Source of the DNA: Allomesorhizobium camelthorni
GTDB lineage: Bacteria > Pseudomonadota > Alphaproteobacteria > Rhizobiales > Rhizobiaceae
NCBI RefSeq assembly: GCF_011045125.1
Contig: NZ_JAAKZF010000037.1
Location: forward strand, 1 to 60,736
Direction of reading: 5' to 3'
DNA: 60,736 nt
Within the stretch, counting starts at the first letter, position 1. Every line of letters starts with the position of its first letter. Positions 28,427-37,504 of this stretch are shown here, one piece after another. Made by a program: the position numbers and the translations under genes. The notes under the pieces are model-generated. The model saw only the letters and a program-made list of their open reading frames with translations. It had not been told where the DNA came from and ran no database searches.

Positions 28427-28437
28427 AGGAGCAGAAG

Positions 28438-28899
28438 ATGACCGAAACCGACAACCTTACCCAACTCGGGGCGCGCGTGGAAACGCCCGCCTCGCCCGAA
28501 GCCGCCATACTGGAGACCGTGCCTTACACGCGCGGTGAAGGACCGCCCGCGATCGTGCGCTTCACCTGTCCGGAATTCACCTCGCTCTGCCCGGTGACCG
28601 GCCAGCCCGATTTCGCGCACATCGTCATCGACTATGCGCCCGACGCGGCGCTGGTGGAATCCAAATCGCTGAAGCTGTTCATGGTCTCGTTCCGCAATCA
28701 TGGCGCGTTCCATGAGGATTGCACCGTCATGATCGGCCGCCGCGTCATCGAGGCGACGAAGCCGCTTTGGCTGCGCATCGCCGGCTACTGGTATCCGCGC
28801 GGCGGCATACCGATCGACGTGTTCTGGCAGACCGGCGCGCCGCCGGAAGGCGCGTGGCTGCCGGATACCGGCGTCGCGCCGTATCGCGGGCGGGGTTGA
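28438..28899 (+). CDS. queF: NADPH-dependent 7-cyano-7-deazaguanine reductase
   Basis: 153 aa, the short (YkvM-type) form. It reduces preQ0 to preQ1 in queuosine synthesis for tRNA. The catalytic cysteine is C51 in [13 protein letters not shown] with the conserved aspartate D58; [20 protein letters not shown] is the family's substrate/NADPH motif. ATG 28438 with AGGAG upstream. It stands alone; other queuosine genes are not in the window. It diverges from the OYE-like gene and converges with the binding-protein gene. Confidence 0.96.
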   Translation: MTETDNLTQLGARVETPASPEAAILETVPYTRGEGPPAIVRFTCPEFTSLCPVTGQPDFAHIVIDYAPDAALVESKSLKLFMVSFRNHGAFHEDCTVMIGRRVIEATKPLWLRIAGYWYPRGGIPIDVFWQTGAPPEGAWLPDTGVAPYRGRG

Positions 28900-28944
28900 G
28901 CGAGCAGGCGCCCGCCCAACCGCGCCGCTCAGTTGCGGCTGCCA

Positions 28945-30597
28945 TCATGCCGTCTGGAGCCAAACCTTCTGCAGATCCATCTGGAACGTCGGGTGGATGC
29001 CGTGGTCCTTCACCGCCTCGGACATGTGGCAATAAAGCGATTGCCAGTACGGCTGAATAATGACGCCGGAGTCCTGCAGTATCTGCTCGATGTCCTTCAT
29101 GATCTCGCGGCGTTTTTCGGGGTCGACAATCGCCAGCGCCTCATTGAGCTTGGCGTCGAATTCGGGATTGGAATAGCCGCTCTCGTTCCAGGCCTCTCCG
29201 GTCCTGTAGCCGAGCGCCAGAACCTGCACCCCGAGCGGGCGCATGTACCAGATGGTCATTGAATAGGGATACTTCGTCCAGTCGTTCCAGAACGTAGAGC
29301 CCGGCAGAACCGTGCGCTTCACCTTGATTCCGGCTTCGCGCAGTTGCGCCGCGATGGCGTCGCCCGTGTTCTTCTGCCAGTCGTCCTCTACCGTTATCAG
29401 GTCGTGCTCGAAGTCGATCTGTCCGGCTTCCTCCAGAAGCTTTTTTGCACCTTCCAGGTCCCGCTGCTTCTTCGGCAGTTCGGCGTATTCGGGATGGATC
29501 GGGGCCACATGGTGGTTCTCGCCGACCGTGCCGCGATCGCCATAGCCGAGTTGCAGCACCACATTGTTGTCGACCGCCATCTGAAGGGCATTGCGCACCC
29601 GCTGGTCGTCATAGGGCTTGTTGGTGACATTGGTGCGCGCAACCAGCGTCGTCGCCGTCGCCACTTCCGATTTCACCAGGCCCATGCCGTCGAGTATGTC
29701 CACATAGTCGGCCGGCGTCTCGAAATTGGCCTGGATTTCTCCGGATTCGAAGGCATTGAGCATCGCCGCCGGATCGGTGCCGTAGTCGATGAACTCGACC
29801 CCGTCGAGCAGCGCCTCCCCGCCCCACCAGCTTCCGTTTTCCCGGCGTTTGACCACGGCTTTAGAGCCTACGTCGTAAGAAACGAGTTCGAACGCCCCCG
29901 TACCTATCGGCTTGGCGACCGGATCGGCGCCGTCCGCCTCGAAACTCCGGTGCACGACGAGCGCCGGATAGTCCGTCAGATTGGGAATGATGGAAATGTC
30001 CGGGTTGTTGAGCACCAGCTTCACCGTATGGTCGTCGACGCGTGTGATCGCGCCTTCCCGGGCGCGGCCGGTCGCCTCGTCGATCAGGGAGCCCACCCGT
30101 GCGGCCATGGAATTGCCCGTGGCCGCCTTGTCGCACCAGCGGTTGAGGTTGAAGATCACGTCATCAGCGTTGAACGCGTCGCCATTGTTCCAGGTCACGT
30201 CCTTCCTGACGTGCAGCACATATTCGGTGGCCTCGTCGTTCACATCCCAGCTTTCGAGCAGCACCGGTTCGAAGGTGAAACTGCGCGTATAGGCGACCAG
30301 CGGCTCCAGGAAGGTCCGGGTGATGTTCGCCATCTCCACCCAGTCATAGGTGCGCGGGTCCTTCTGCGCCTTCACGGCCATCGCCACCTTCAGCACGCCG
30401 CCCTTCTTGGCTTCCTGGGCCACCGCCTGCGTGGGAGCGGCCAGCCCGATCATGCCATAGGCGAATGCGGTCGATGCGCCCATCGCGCTCGCCATCGCCA
30501 GAAACTCGCGCCGGTCCATGCGGCCGGCCCGTGTCGCCTCGGCCATCCGCTCAACGACCGCGGGGACGCGGTCTTCATTGCTCCTGAAGAATGTCAT
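28945..30597 (-). CDS. ABC transporter substrate-binding protein, family 5
   Basis: 550 aa periplasmic binding protein of the oligopeptide/nickel/opine class (SBP_bac_5). A Tat signal lies at about residues 27-60 with [15 protein letters not shown] and a hydrophobic stretch, ending AVAQEA. The mature part has the two-lobed pattern, including [32 protein letters not shown] and [16 protein letters not shown]. No permease or ATPase gene is near, so it must work with components encoded elsewhere or past the window. It starts 36 bases after the MttB-family gene and is probably co-transcribed, suggesting it captures the substrate (a quaternary amine or peptide-like compound) of that enzyme. Confidence 0.9.
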   Translation of the reverse strand: MTFFRSNEDRVPAVVERMAEATRAGRMDRREFLAMASAMGASTAFAYGMIGLAAPTQAVAQEAKKGGVLKVAMAVKAQKDPRTYDWVEMANITRTFLEPLVAYTRSFTFEPVLLESWDVNDEATEYVLHVRKDVTWNNGDAFNADDVIFNLNRWCDKAATGNSMAARVGSLIDEATGRAREGAITRVDDHTVKLVLNNPDISIIPNLTDYPALVVHRSFEADGADPVAKPIGTGAFELVSYDVGSKAVVKRRENGSWWGGEALLDGVEFIDYGTDPAAMLNAFESGEIQANFETPADYVDILDGMGLVKSEVATATTLVARTNVTNKPYDDQRVRNALQMAVDNNVVLQLGYGDRGTVGENHHVAPIHPEYAELPKKQRDLEGAKKLLEEAGQIDFEHDLITVEDDWQKNTGDAIAAQLREAGIKVKRTVLPGSTFWNDWTKYPYSMTIWYMRPLGVQVLALGYRTGEAWNESGYSNPEFDAKLNEALAIVDPEKRREIMKDIEQILQDSGVIIQPYWQSLYCHMSEAVKDHGIHPTFQMDLQKVWLQTA

Positions 30598-30633
30598 TGG
30601 TTCCTCCCTGATGTTTCTTCTTGCTCGTTCGCC

Positions 30634-32205
30634 TCAGTACCAGGCGTCATCCATCTGGCCTTTTTTGCGGGCCATGAAATCCTTCAGCGCCTCGTCGATG
30701 CCCTCGTCCAGCGGCGGGGCTTCGTATTCGGCGAGCGCCTTCTTCCAACGCTTGTTGGCGCGGATGGCTGCGTCCTCGCTTCCCGCCGCTTCCCATTTCT
30801 CGTAAGGCTCGTTGTCGGCGATTTCCGAATCCCAGAAGGCCGTCTCGTAATTCTGCATCGTGTGGGCGCAGCCGAAGAAGTGGCTGCCTGGCCCCACCTC
30901 TTTGAAGGCGTCCAGCGCCAATTGGTTTTCGTCGATCCTGACACCGTCGAGATAAGTGTGCAGCGCGCCGCAGAAATCGGCGTCCATGACGAATTTCTCG
31001 TAGGACATGGAGAGCAGCCCATCGAGGAAGCCGGCGGAGTGGAGAATGAAATTCGCCCCGCAATGCACGGCCGCAAGCATCGACATGGTGGCCTCGTTCA
31101 TCGCGTGCGCGTCGGGCAGCTTCGAGGTCGTGAAATTGCCGGAGCAGCGGAGCGGCAAGTTCAGCCGCCGAGCGAGTTGCCCGATGACCATCGAGCCGAT
31201 TGCCGGTTCCGGCGTGCCGAAGGTCGGCGAGCCCGAGCGCAGCGACATGGACGACAAAAAATTGCCGAAGATCACCGGCGCGCCTGGGCGTTCTAGCTGC
31301 GTCAGCGCGCAGCCGGCCATGGTTTCGGCCAGCGACTGGGCGATCGCGCCGGCGTTGGTGACCGGCCCCATGGCGCCGCCGAGGATGAACGGCACGATCA
31401 CCGCCGCCTGGCTGGCACGGGCGTATGCGCGCAGTACGGTTGTCATCGTCGCGTCCCAGACCAGTGGCGAATTGACGTTGACATTGCCGAGGATGACGCA
31501 GTTCTCGTCGGCGAATTTTTCGCCGAAGACGATGCGGGCCATCTCGATCGAATCTTCCGCTCTGGCTTCGGAAGTCACCGAACCCATGAAGCCGCGGTCG
31601 GAATATTTTACATGGGAGTAAACCATGTCGAGATGGCGCTTGTTCACCGGCACGTCGACCGGTTCGCAGATCGTGCCGCCCGAATGATGCAGCCAGGGCG
31701 ACGACTGCGCCAGTTTCACGAAGTTGCGGAAATCCTCGATCGTGCCGTAGCGGCGGCCCTTTTCCAAATCCATGACGAAGGGCGAGCCATAGGCCGGCGA
31801 GAAGACGACATTCTTGCCGCCGATCTGCACGGAGTTCGCCGGATTGCGCGCATGCTGCGTGAACTCGGCCGGCGCGGTTTTCAGAATCTCGCGCAGCATG
31901 CCGGGCTCGAATTTCACCAACGCGCCGTCGATCCTGGCCCCTGCCCGCTTCCAGTGGTCGAGTGCGGCCGCATCGTCGCGGAACTCGATGCCGATCTCGG
32001 CCAGGATGCGGTCGGCCGTCGCCTCGATCCTGAGAAGATTTTCCTCGGAAAGAATGTCGTAGGTCGGGATGTTGCGGACGATATAGGGCCGGCCATGACC
32101 CTGGCTGCCATGCGAGCGCAATTCGCGCCGCGCGATCCTGCCGCCACCGCGCTCGCGGCGGGGCGGCGCCGGTTTCTCGATCATCTCGCCCGTCATTTCC
32201 GCCAT
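30634..32205 (-). CDS. Trimethylamine methyltransferase (MttB) family protein, non-pyrrolysine type
   Basis: 523 aa from ATG 32205, chosen for the strong GGAGG five bases upstream; longer starts up to 32259 exist. The MttB fold is shown by GRPYIVRNIPTYDILSEENL near the N-terminus and by the barrel segments GYxxHHSGG-like WLHHSGGTICEPVDVP and GNFLSSMSLRSGSPTFGTPE. No in-frame amber codon interrupts it, so it belongs to the non-pyrrolysine branch, whose tested members demethylate glycine betaine, proline betaine, carnitine or similar compounds with a corrinoid partner. No corrinoid protein or tetrahydrofolate methyltransferase gene is in the window. Runs ahead of the binding-protein gene; diverges from a LysR regulator. 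Confidence 0.88.
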   Translation of the reverse strand: MAEMTGEMIEKPAPPRRERGGGRIARRELRSHGSQGHGRPYIVRNIPTYDILSEENLLRIEATADRILAEIGIEFRDDAAALDHWKRAGARIDGALVKFEPGMLREILKTAPAEFTQHARNPANSVQIGGKNVVFSPAYGSPFVMDLEKGRRYGTIEDFRNFVKLAQSSPWLHHSGGTICEPVDVPVNKRHLDMVYSHVKYSDRGFMGSVTSEARAEDSIEMARIVFGEKFADENCVILGNVNVNSPLVWDATMTTVLRAYARASQAAVIVPFILGGAMGPVTNAGAIAQSLAETMAGCALTQLERPGAPVIFGNFLSSMSLRSGSPTFGTPEPAIGSMVIGQLARRLNLPLRCSGNFTTSKLPDAHAMNEATMSMLAAVHCGANFILHSAGFLDGLLSMSYEKFVMDADFCGALHTYLDGVRIDENQLALDAFKEVGPGSHFFGCAHTMQNYETAFWDSEIADNEPYEKWEAAGSEDAAIRANKRWKKALAEYEAPPLDEGIDEALKDFMARKKGQMDDAWY

Positions 32206-32304
32206 TCCGCCTCCAGCAAATTCCGACCCTGTTTTCATGAAACTAGCCCCACGTTCCATGCTTGTGACGCTGGAAAATCCTGATGGCTTCTATAAGCTGG
32301 GTTT

Positions 32305-33207
32305 ATGCAAAGCCTTCGCCATCTCCTCCCCTCCGCGGGCTCCCTCATCGTCTTCGAGGCCGCCGGCAGGCTCGGCAGCTTCACCGCCGCCGGGCGAGAG
32401 CTCGGCATGTCGCAGGCCGCGGTTTCCTACGCTGTGCGGGGATTGGAACGGCAGCTCGGCGTGGCCCTGTTCCTGCGCAAGCATCGCCAGGTGCGGCTGA
32501 CGGAGGCCGGCGAGCGCTTCTTCGCCGACGTCACGCTCGGCCTCTCGCATATCCGCAAGTCGGCCGAGGAGTTGCGCGCCTTCGCAGGCGGAGGACATGT
32601 GACGCTCTCGGCCTCCACCGCCTTTGCCTCGTTCTGGATGATGCCGCGGCTGCAGCAGTTCCGCGACGACCTGCCCGGCATCGATCTCCGCATCCAAACC
32701 TCGGACCGGGACATCGACCTCATCGCCGAAGGCATCCCGCTCGGCATACGCGGCGGGGCGGCGGCGGATTTTCCGTTCTACGATTGCCTGCCGCTGGCGA
32801 CGGAAGAGATCTATGCCGTGGCGGGCGCATCCTATGCCGGCCGCAACGGCGCGCCGAAATCGGTCGCCGAGCTGACGCGCCATCGCCTCATCCATCTCGA
32901 AGAGCCGTTCCGGGAGGCCGCGACATGGAACGAATGGTTCCAATCGGCCGGCATCAACGGCGCGGTGGCCAATCGCGGACTGCTCATCAATGACTATGTC
33001 CCCGTCATCCAGGCGGTGATGGGAGGCCAGGGCATCGCGCTCGGCTGGCGGCACTTGACGGACAGGCTGGTCGAGAGCGGTCTGCTGGTTCAGGTCACCG
33101 ACCATGTGATGCGGACCGGCAAGGCTTTCCACGTCGTCTGGCCGAAGCACCGCGAGCTTTCGGCCAGCGCGAGAAAGGTGCGCGATTGGCTCGCCGCGCA
33201 GGAGTGA
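32305..33207 (+). CDS. LysR family regulator (GcvA-like)
   Basis: 300 aa. The helix-turn-helix is in SLIVFEAAGRLGSFTAAGRE then LGMSQAAVSYAVRGLE, typical of the GcvA-like group; effector domain to the end. It diverges from the MttB-family gene with a 99-base gap, so it probably controls that operon in response to its substrate. Several rhizobial quaternary-amine operons have this layout. A specific T-N11-A site in the gap was not assigned. Confidence 0.92.
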   Translation: MQSLRHLLPSAGSLIVFEAAGRLGSFTAAGRELGMSQAAVSYAVRGLERQLGVALFLRKHRQVRLTEAGERFFADVTLGLSHIRKSAEELRAFAGGGHVTLSASTAFASFWMMPRLQQFRDDLPGIDLRIQTSDRDIDLIAEGIPLGIRGGAAADFPFYDCLPLATEEIYAVAGASYAGRNGAPKSVAELTRHRLIHLEEPFREAATWNEWFQSAGINGAVANRGLLINDYVPVIQAVMGGQGIALGWRHLTDRLVESGLLVQVTDHVMRTGKAFHVVWPKHRELSASARKVRDWLAAQE

Positions 33208-33244
33208 AGCAGAGTCGGGCGGAATAAAAACTCTCGACCGAATC

Positions 33245-33676
33245 TCAGACTGGTATGAAGACCATCGCCAGACAGCCTCCTTGATCGCTAACCCACGTGC
33301 GATCTGCATTGTCAGTTACGCTGTTCGAACTCTTTAGACTGCCAAGTTTTTTTCGGGCAGATCCACCCTCACCTTTTATAAAACGCGCGTCCTTCCCAGA
33401 CTGAAGCACGATAAATGCATATGGTTCGTCTGGAACACCCCGAAAGGCAGGTTCGCTGATCGAAGTGTCGTGACAGAGCACTACTTTATGCAGATTCAAT
33501 GTTGACGTCTCCATCGCAATTACGCGAGGTTTCCCGATGATCGCTCTGCGTTGACGAGCGATCTGGGTACGAACTGTGGCGGGGTTATGGCCAATTAGCT
33601 TCGACACTGCTTCGGCTGCGGAGACATCTTTATTTTCAATCAGAAGATTCCGTACGGCTTCGGTTGTACCTTTCAC
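33245..33676 (-). CDS. Orphan protein with possible N-terminal helix-turn-helix
   Basis: 143 aa from GTG 33676, preceded by a very good AGGAGG six bases upstream, which decides the start and argues the gene is real. The first 50 residues (KDVSAAEAVSKLIGHNPATV, then RTQIARQRRAI) read like a small helix-turn-helix; the rest has no known family. Its GC content is clearly lower than that of the surrounding genes and codon use is different, so recent transfer is likely. It faces mutL across an AT-rich gap with a 12-bp palindrome that could be its own operator. Function unknown. Confidence 0.65.
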   Translation of the reverse strand: MKGTTEAVRNLLIENKDVSAAEAVSKLIGHNPATVRTQIARQRRAIIGKPRVIAMETSTLNLHKVVLCHDTSISEPAFRGVPDEPYAFIVLQSGKDARFIKGEGGSARKKLGSLKSSNSVTDNADRTWVSDQGGCLAMVFIPV

Positions 33677-33728
33677 TGATTTCCTCCTGGCTCTCTCGAC
33701 GACTGATGCTCCATACAGATACCCACAT

Positions 33729-33809
33729 ATTTTGCAAAATCAAGCGTAATTGCAAATAATTGTGCAATGTGCTTTCTCTCTCCCCTTGCAGTATGCTTTC
33801 TCTCCCTTT
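33729..33809. promoter_or_regulatory. AT-rich gap with palindrome and direct repeats upstream of mutL
   Basis: ATTTTGCAAAAT (33729-33740) is a perfect 12-bp palindrome. Two direct repeats, TGCTTTCTCTCTCCCCTT (33770-33787) and TGCTTTCTCTCCCTTT (33794-33809), lie between it and mutL. The palindrome is a candidate operator for the divergent low-GC orphan; the repeats are unexplained. Confidence 0.45.
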
Positions 33810-33839
33810 GACTCTCCGAATCCGGTTACACTCTGCGCC

Positions 33840-35686
33840 ATGCCGATACGCCAGCTTTCAGAAACGATGATCAACCAGATCGCCGCCGGCGAGGTCATCG
33901 AGCGTCCGGCAAGCGTCGTCAAAGAACTGGTCGAGAACGCCATCGACGCGGACGCGGCGCGCGTCGAGATCGTCACTGCCGGCGGCGGGCTCAATCTGGT
34001 GCGCGTCAGCGATGACGGCGCCGGCATTCCGGAAGACGAGCTGGAACTGGCGGTGGCGCGCCACTGCACGTCGAAGCTCTCCACCGACATCCACGACATA
34101 CGCTCGCTCGGCTTTCGCGGCGAAGCGCTGCCCTCGATCGGCTCGGTGGCGCGGCTGACGATCCGCTCGCGCACGGCTGATGGCGACGGCGGCGCCGAGA
34201 TCGCCGTCGAAGGCGGCCACCTCGCTGCTGTGCGGCCGGCGGCGGCCAATCGCGGCACGACAGTCGAGGTCCGCGACCTGTTCTTCGCGACGCCGGCGCG
34301 GCTCAAATTCATGAAAGGCGAGCGCGCCGAATCCACCGCCACGGCCGACATCGTCAGGCGCATCGCCATCGCCTTTCCTGCGGTGCGCTTCACGCTTTCG
34401 GGGCCGGATCGCTCGACGCTGGAGTTTCCGGCGAGCGACGCCGGCGCCGGGGGCCGGCTCACCCGAATAGCGCAGGTGATGGGCGCGGAATTCCCCGACA
34501 ATTCGATCGCCATCGACGCGGTGCGCGAAGGCGTGCGGCTTACGGGCCACGTCTCGATCCCATCCTACAACCGGGCCAACGCGCTGCAGCAATACGCCTA
34601 TGTCAACGGCCGCCCGGTGCGCGACAAGCTCATCGCCTCGGCAATCCGCGGCGCTTTCGCCGACGTGCTGCCGCGCGACCGGCATGCGGTTACCGTGCTG
34701 TTCCTGACGCTGGATCCTGCGACCGTCGACGTCAACGTCCACCCCGCCAAGGCCGATGTGCGTTTTCGCGACCCCGGGCTGGTGCGCGGCTGATCGTCGG
34801 CGCGATCCGCGAAGCGCTCGCCAATGCCGGCATGCGCGCCGCGACTTCAGGGGCCGCGGCTATGATGGGCGCTTTCCGCCCGGGGCCTGCGACCTACGGC
34901 CATCCCGGCCCGGCCATTGGCCACCGCTCCTTCAATCCGGGCTTTCGCGCCTCGACCTCGGCCGCGTCCGGTTTCGACGCGCTGCGCTCGCCGCACCGCC
35001 CGCTCGACGGCTTCGCCGAGCCGGCGCAGGCGGCGTTCGAGGCCGGTCCGCTTGCCAGCGCGGATTCTCGCGGCGGCCACGGTGAAGTGGCGGAGGAGCT
35101 GCTTCAGGCGCAACTGGGCGCCGCGCGGGCGCAGGTGCATGAGAACTACATCGTCGCGCAGACGCATGATTCGCTGATCATCGTCGACCAGCATGCGGCG
35201 CATGAACGCCTGGTCTACGAGGCGCTAAAGCAGGCGCTGCATTCGCGGCCGGTTCCCGCGCAGATGCTTCTGTTGCCGGAGATCGTCGACCTGCCCGAGG
35301 ACGACGCCTCGCGCATCGCCGCACATTCCGACATGCTGAAGAAATTCGGGCTCGGCGTCGAGCGCTTCGGACCGGGCGCGGTCGCAGTGCGCGAGACGCC
35401 GTCCATGCTTGGCGAAACCAATGTGCAGCAGCTTGTCCGAGATCTGGCCGACGAGATCGCCGACAACGACACCACCGACACGCTGAAGGACCGGATCGAT
35501 CGCATCGCCGCGACCATGGCCTGCCACGGCTCGGTTCGTTCCGGCCGGCGGCTGAAGCCGGAGGAGATGAACGCGCTGTTGCGCCAGATGGAAGCGACGC
35601 CGGGTTCGGGCACCTGCAATCATGGCCGCCCGACCTATATCGAACTGAAGCTCGCCGACATCGAGCGGCTGTTCGGGCGGCGGTGA
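33840..35686 (+). pseudogene. mutL: mutL, DNA mismatch repair protein, interrupted by a one-base frameshift
   Basis: The N-terminal part (33840-34793, 317 codons) has the GHKL ATPase start [33 protein letters not shown] and ends [17 protein letters not shown] before a TGA at 34791-34793. Going back one base at 34790 gives CTG ATC GTC and reopens the frame as [14 protein letters not shown], continuing without break to 35686. The C-terminal half keeps the endonuclease motif [12 protein letters not shown] and the CNHGRP end. So a single C appears lost from a GGCCTG, splitting an otherwise intact 615-residue MutL. No slippery heptamer is present, so programmed shifting is unlikely. Either a true mutation, which would abolish mismatch repair, or a sequencing error. 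Confidence 0.9.
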
Positions 35687-35758
35687 AACGTCCCGCCCCG
35701 CTCTGGCTGCAACGCGCCGGCGCGCTACATCCTCCCTCCTGTCATGAAGGAGGAAGCC

Positions 35759-36115
35759 ATGATTTCGGGCGCGCATGTGATCATCTACAGCAATGACGCG
35801 GATGCCGACCGGGCATTCTTCCGGGATACTCTGCAGTTTCCCGGCGTCGATGCCGGCGGCGGCTGGCTGATATTCGCCTTGCCGCCGGCCGAAGTCGCGA
35901 TCCATCCGGCGGCGGAGAGCGACAGCCACGAACTCTATTTGATGTGCGACGACATCGAAGTCACCGTCCGTGACCTGAATTCGAGCGATGTCGAATGCTC
36001 CCCGGTGACCGATGAAGGATGGGGTCTGCTGACGCACGTCTCGCTTCCCGGCGGCGGAAAGCTCGGGCTCTACGAGCCGAGGCACCCGGTGCCGGACAGG
36101 ATCGGAGCGTCCTGA
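35759..36115 (+). CDS. VOC (glyoxalase/bleomycin resistance) family protein
   Basis: 118 aa from ATG 35759, with GAAGGAGG nine bases before it; the upstream in-frame ATG at 35744 lies just before that site. The paired beta-alpha-beta-beta-beta modules of the vicinal oxygen chelate fold are suggested by HVIIYSNDADADRAFFRDTL, HELYLMCDDIEVTVRDL and LPGGGKLGLYEPRH. Metal ligands: possible histidine and glutamate in these strands. Substrate unknown. It follows mutL by about 70 bases and is probably separately expressed. Confidence 0.85.
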   Translation: MISGAHVIIYSNDADADRAFFRDTLQFPGVDAGGGWLIFALPPAEVAIHPAAESDSHELYLMCDDIEVTVRDLNSSDVECSPVTDEGWGLLTHVSLPGGGKLGLYEPRHPVPDRIGAS

Positions 36116-36237
36116 TTACCGCTTCGCGCGCTGCCGGAATTCCGGAGACCACAAATGTCGACGGCGCGGGCGTCTCGCCTTGACCTCGTCCTGGATTTGT
36201 GGCGGAAGAAACGGGTGACAGCGCCAGAGTATATCCG

Positions 36238-36468
36238 ATGATGAACCGCTTCGAAGGCCCCGGCGCCAGGGAAGCCCGCATTCGCTACCTCGACGGAGAT
36301 TTCCAGGTCACCAGCCCTGGATCCTTCGTCCGCTGCGCTGTGACCGGCGAGCAGATCCCGCTCGACGAGCTCAAATACTGGAGCGTTGCGCGGCAGGAGC
36401 CCTATCTCAACGCCGCAGCCTCGCTGCAGCGCGAGATCGAGGCCGATCCAGGCTTGCGCAAACGCTAG
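36238..36468 (+). CDS. DUF2093 domain protein
   Basis: 76 aa from the first of two adjacent ATGs (36238, 36241). Contains ARIRYLDGDFQVTSPGSFV and CAVTGEQIPLDELKYWSVAR followed by QEPYLNA, the DUF2093 signature. These small proteins occur throughout Rhizobiales, very often next to lpxK, as here (convergent, ten bases apart). Role unknown; the CAVTG and DELKYW parts suggest a compact fold possibly binding metal with few cysteines. Confidence 0.88.
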   Translation: MMNRFEGPGAREARIRYLDGDFQVTSPGSFVRCAVTGEQIPLDELKYWSVARQEPYLNAAASLQREIEADPGLRKR

Positions 36469-36477
36469 CCCGACTGC

Positions 36478-37503
36478 TCAGCCGCCGTTGCGCCTCTCGC
36501 GCCATGCGGCCAGCGTCTCGTCGATGATTCGCGTTGGCGCATGGTCGAGGTCGAACACCGTTTCGATCTCCAGAACGTCCAGATGCTTCAGGAAATCCGC
36601 CGAAGCGCCGCCATTGCGCAGCCTTGCTGCGTCCTTTGCGGTCGTCACCAGCCGCAACTGCCCGGCGCGCGCGGTTGCGGCGAGTTCCTGCAGCTCGTCT
36701 TCGCTGTAGAAATGATGGTCGGGAAATGCGCGTGTCAGCGCGACGACGCCGCCCGCATCGGCCACCGTATCGAAGAACTTTTCGGGATGGCCGATGCCGG
36801 CGAAGGCGAGGAACCGCTTGCCGGAGAACCGGCCGCCATCCTTCGGCCTTGTCGCCGCCTCGAAAACCGGCTTTCCGGCGCGGGCGGCCTTGCGCACCGC
36901 CTCGTCGCCGCCGCTGCCCGTTCCCATTTTCAGGAGGGCGTCGGCAAAACGCAACTGGTCCAGCAGCGGCGCGCGCATCGGGCCGCCTGGAATGACATGG
37001 CCGTTGCCGAGGCCGTAGCGCGCGTCGACCACCAGCAGCGCGTAGTCGATGTGGATGCGCGCGCTCTGGAAGCCGTCATCCATGATCAGGAAATCGCAGC
37101 CCTCTTCGACGAGCAGCCTCGCGCCGGCCGCCCGGTTCGGCGTCACCGCCACCGGCGCGTGTTCGGCCAAAAGCAGCGGCTCGTCGCCGACATGCTTGGC
37201 GCTGTCATGCTTCGGGTCGACGATGTGCGGCTCGGCGAAGCTGCCGCCATGGCCGCGCGACAGGATGCCGGGCTTCAGCCGCATGCGCTTCGCCTGCCTG
37301 GCCAGCGCGATGGCGACCGGCGTCTTGCCGGTGCCGCCGACGGTGAAATTGCCGATGCAGAGCACCGGCAACCCGACCTTCTCCCGTCTCGCGGCCGCCA
37401 TCCTGCGGCTCGCAACGAAGCCGTAGAGTGCCGAGACCGGCGACAGCGCATAAGCGCGCCAGTCCGGTTTCTGCCACCAGAAGGGAGGCGCTTCGCTCGC
37501 CAT
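36478..37503 (-). CDS. lpxK: Tetraacyldisaccharide 4'-kinase
   Basis: 341 aa inner-membrane-associated kinase that adds the 4' phosphate in lipid A synthesis, before Kdo addition. A Walker A motif lies at GNFTVGGTGKT (51-61), preceded by an N-terminal membrane-associated helix (WRAYALSPVSALYGFVASRR). SRGHGG, DDGFQ and DARYGLGNG are further family motifs, the DDGFQ being near the active site. It starts one base past the stop of waaA, so the two are in one leftward operon with the acyltransferase and DUF4170 genes. Confidence 0.96.
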   Translation of the reverse strand: MASEAPPFWWQKPDWRAYALSPVSALYGFVASRRMAAARREKVGLPVLCIGNFTVGGTGKTPVAIALARQAKRMRLKPGILSRGHGGSFAEPHIVDPKHDSAKHVGDEPLLLAEHAPVAVTPNRAAGARLLVEEGCDFLIMDDGFQSARIHIDYALLVVDARYGLGNGHVIPGGPMRAPLLDQLRFADALLKMGTGSGGDEAVRKAARAGKPVFEAATRPKDGGRFSGKRFLAFAGIGHPEKFFDTVADAGGVVALTRAFPDHHFYSEDELQELAATARAGQLRLVTTAKDAARLRNGGASADFLKHLDVLEIETVFDLDHAPTRIIDETLAAWRERRNGG

Positions 37504-37504
37504 C

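Noticed and set aside
28327-28437. preQ1 riboswitch before queF
   Set aside because: The hairpin present is a simple perfect stem; the short C-rich loop and A-rich tail that define preQ1-I riboswitches are not seen.
29344-31296. 650-codon open frame on the plus strand
   Set aside because: Covers the binding-protein and MttB-family genes in reverse. Its translation has no recognisable domain, while both minus-strand proteins do.
34785-34796. Programmed -1 frameshifting in mutL
   Set aside because: The restored frame fits a -1 step, but there is no slippery heptamer or downstream stem of the usual kind, and MutL is not known to use frameshifting. A lost base explains it better.
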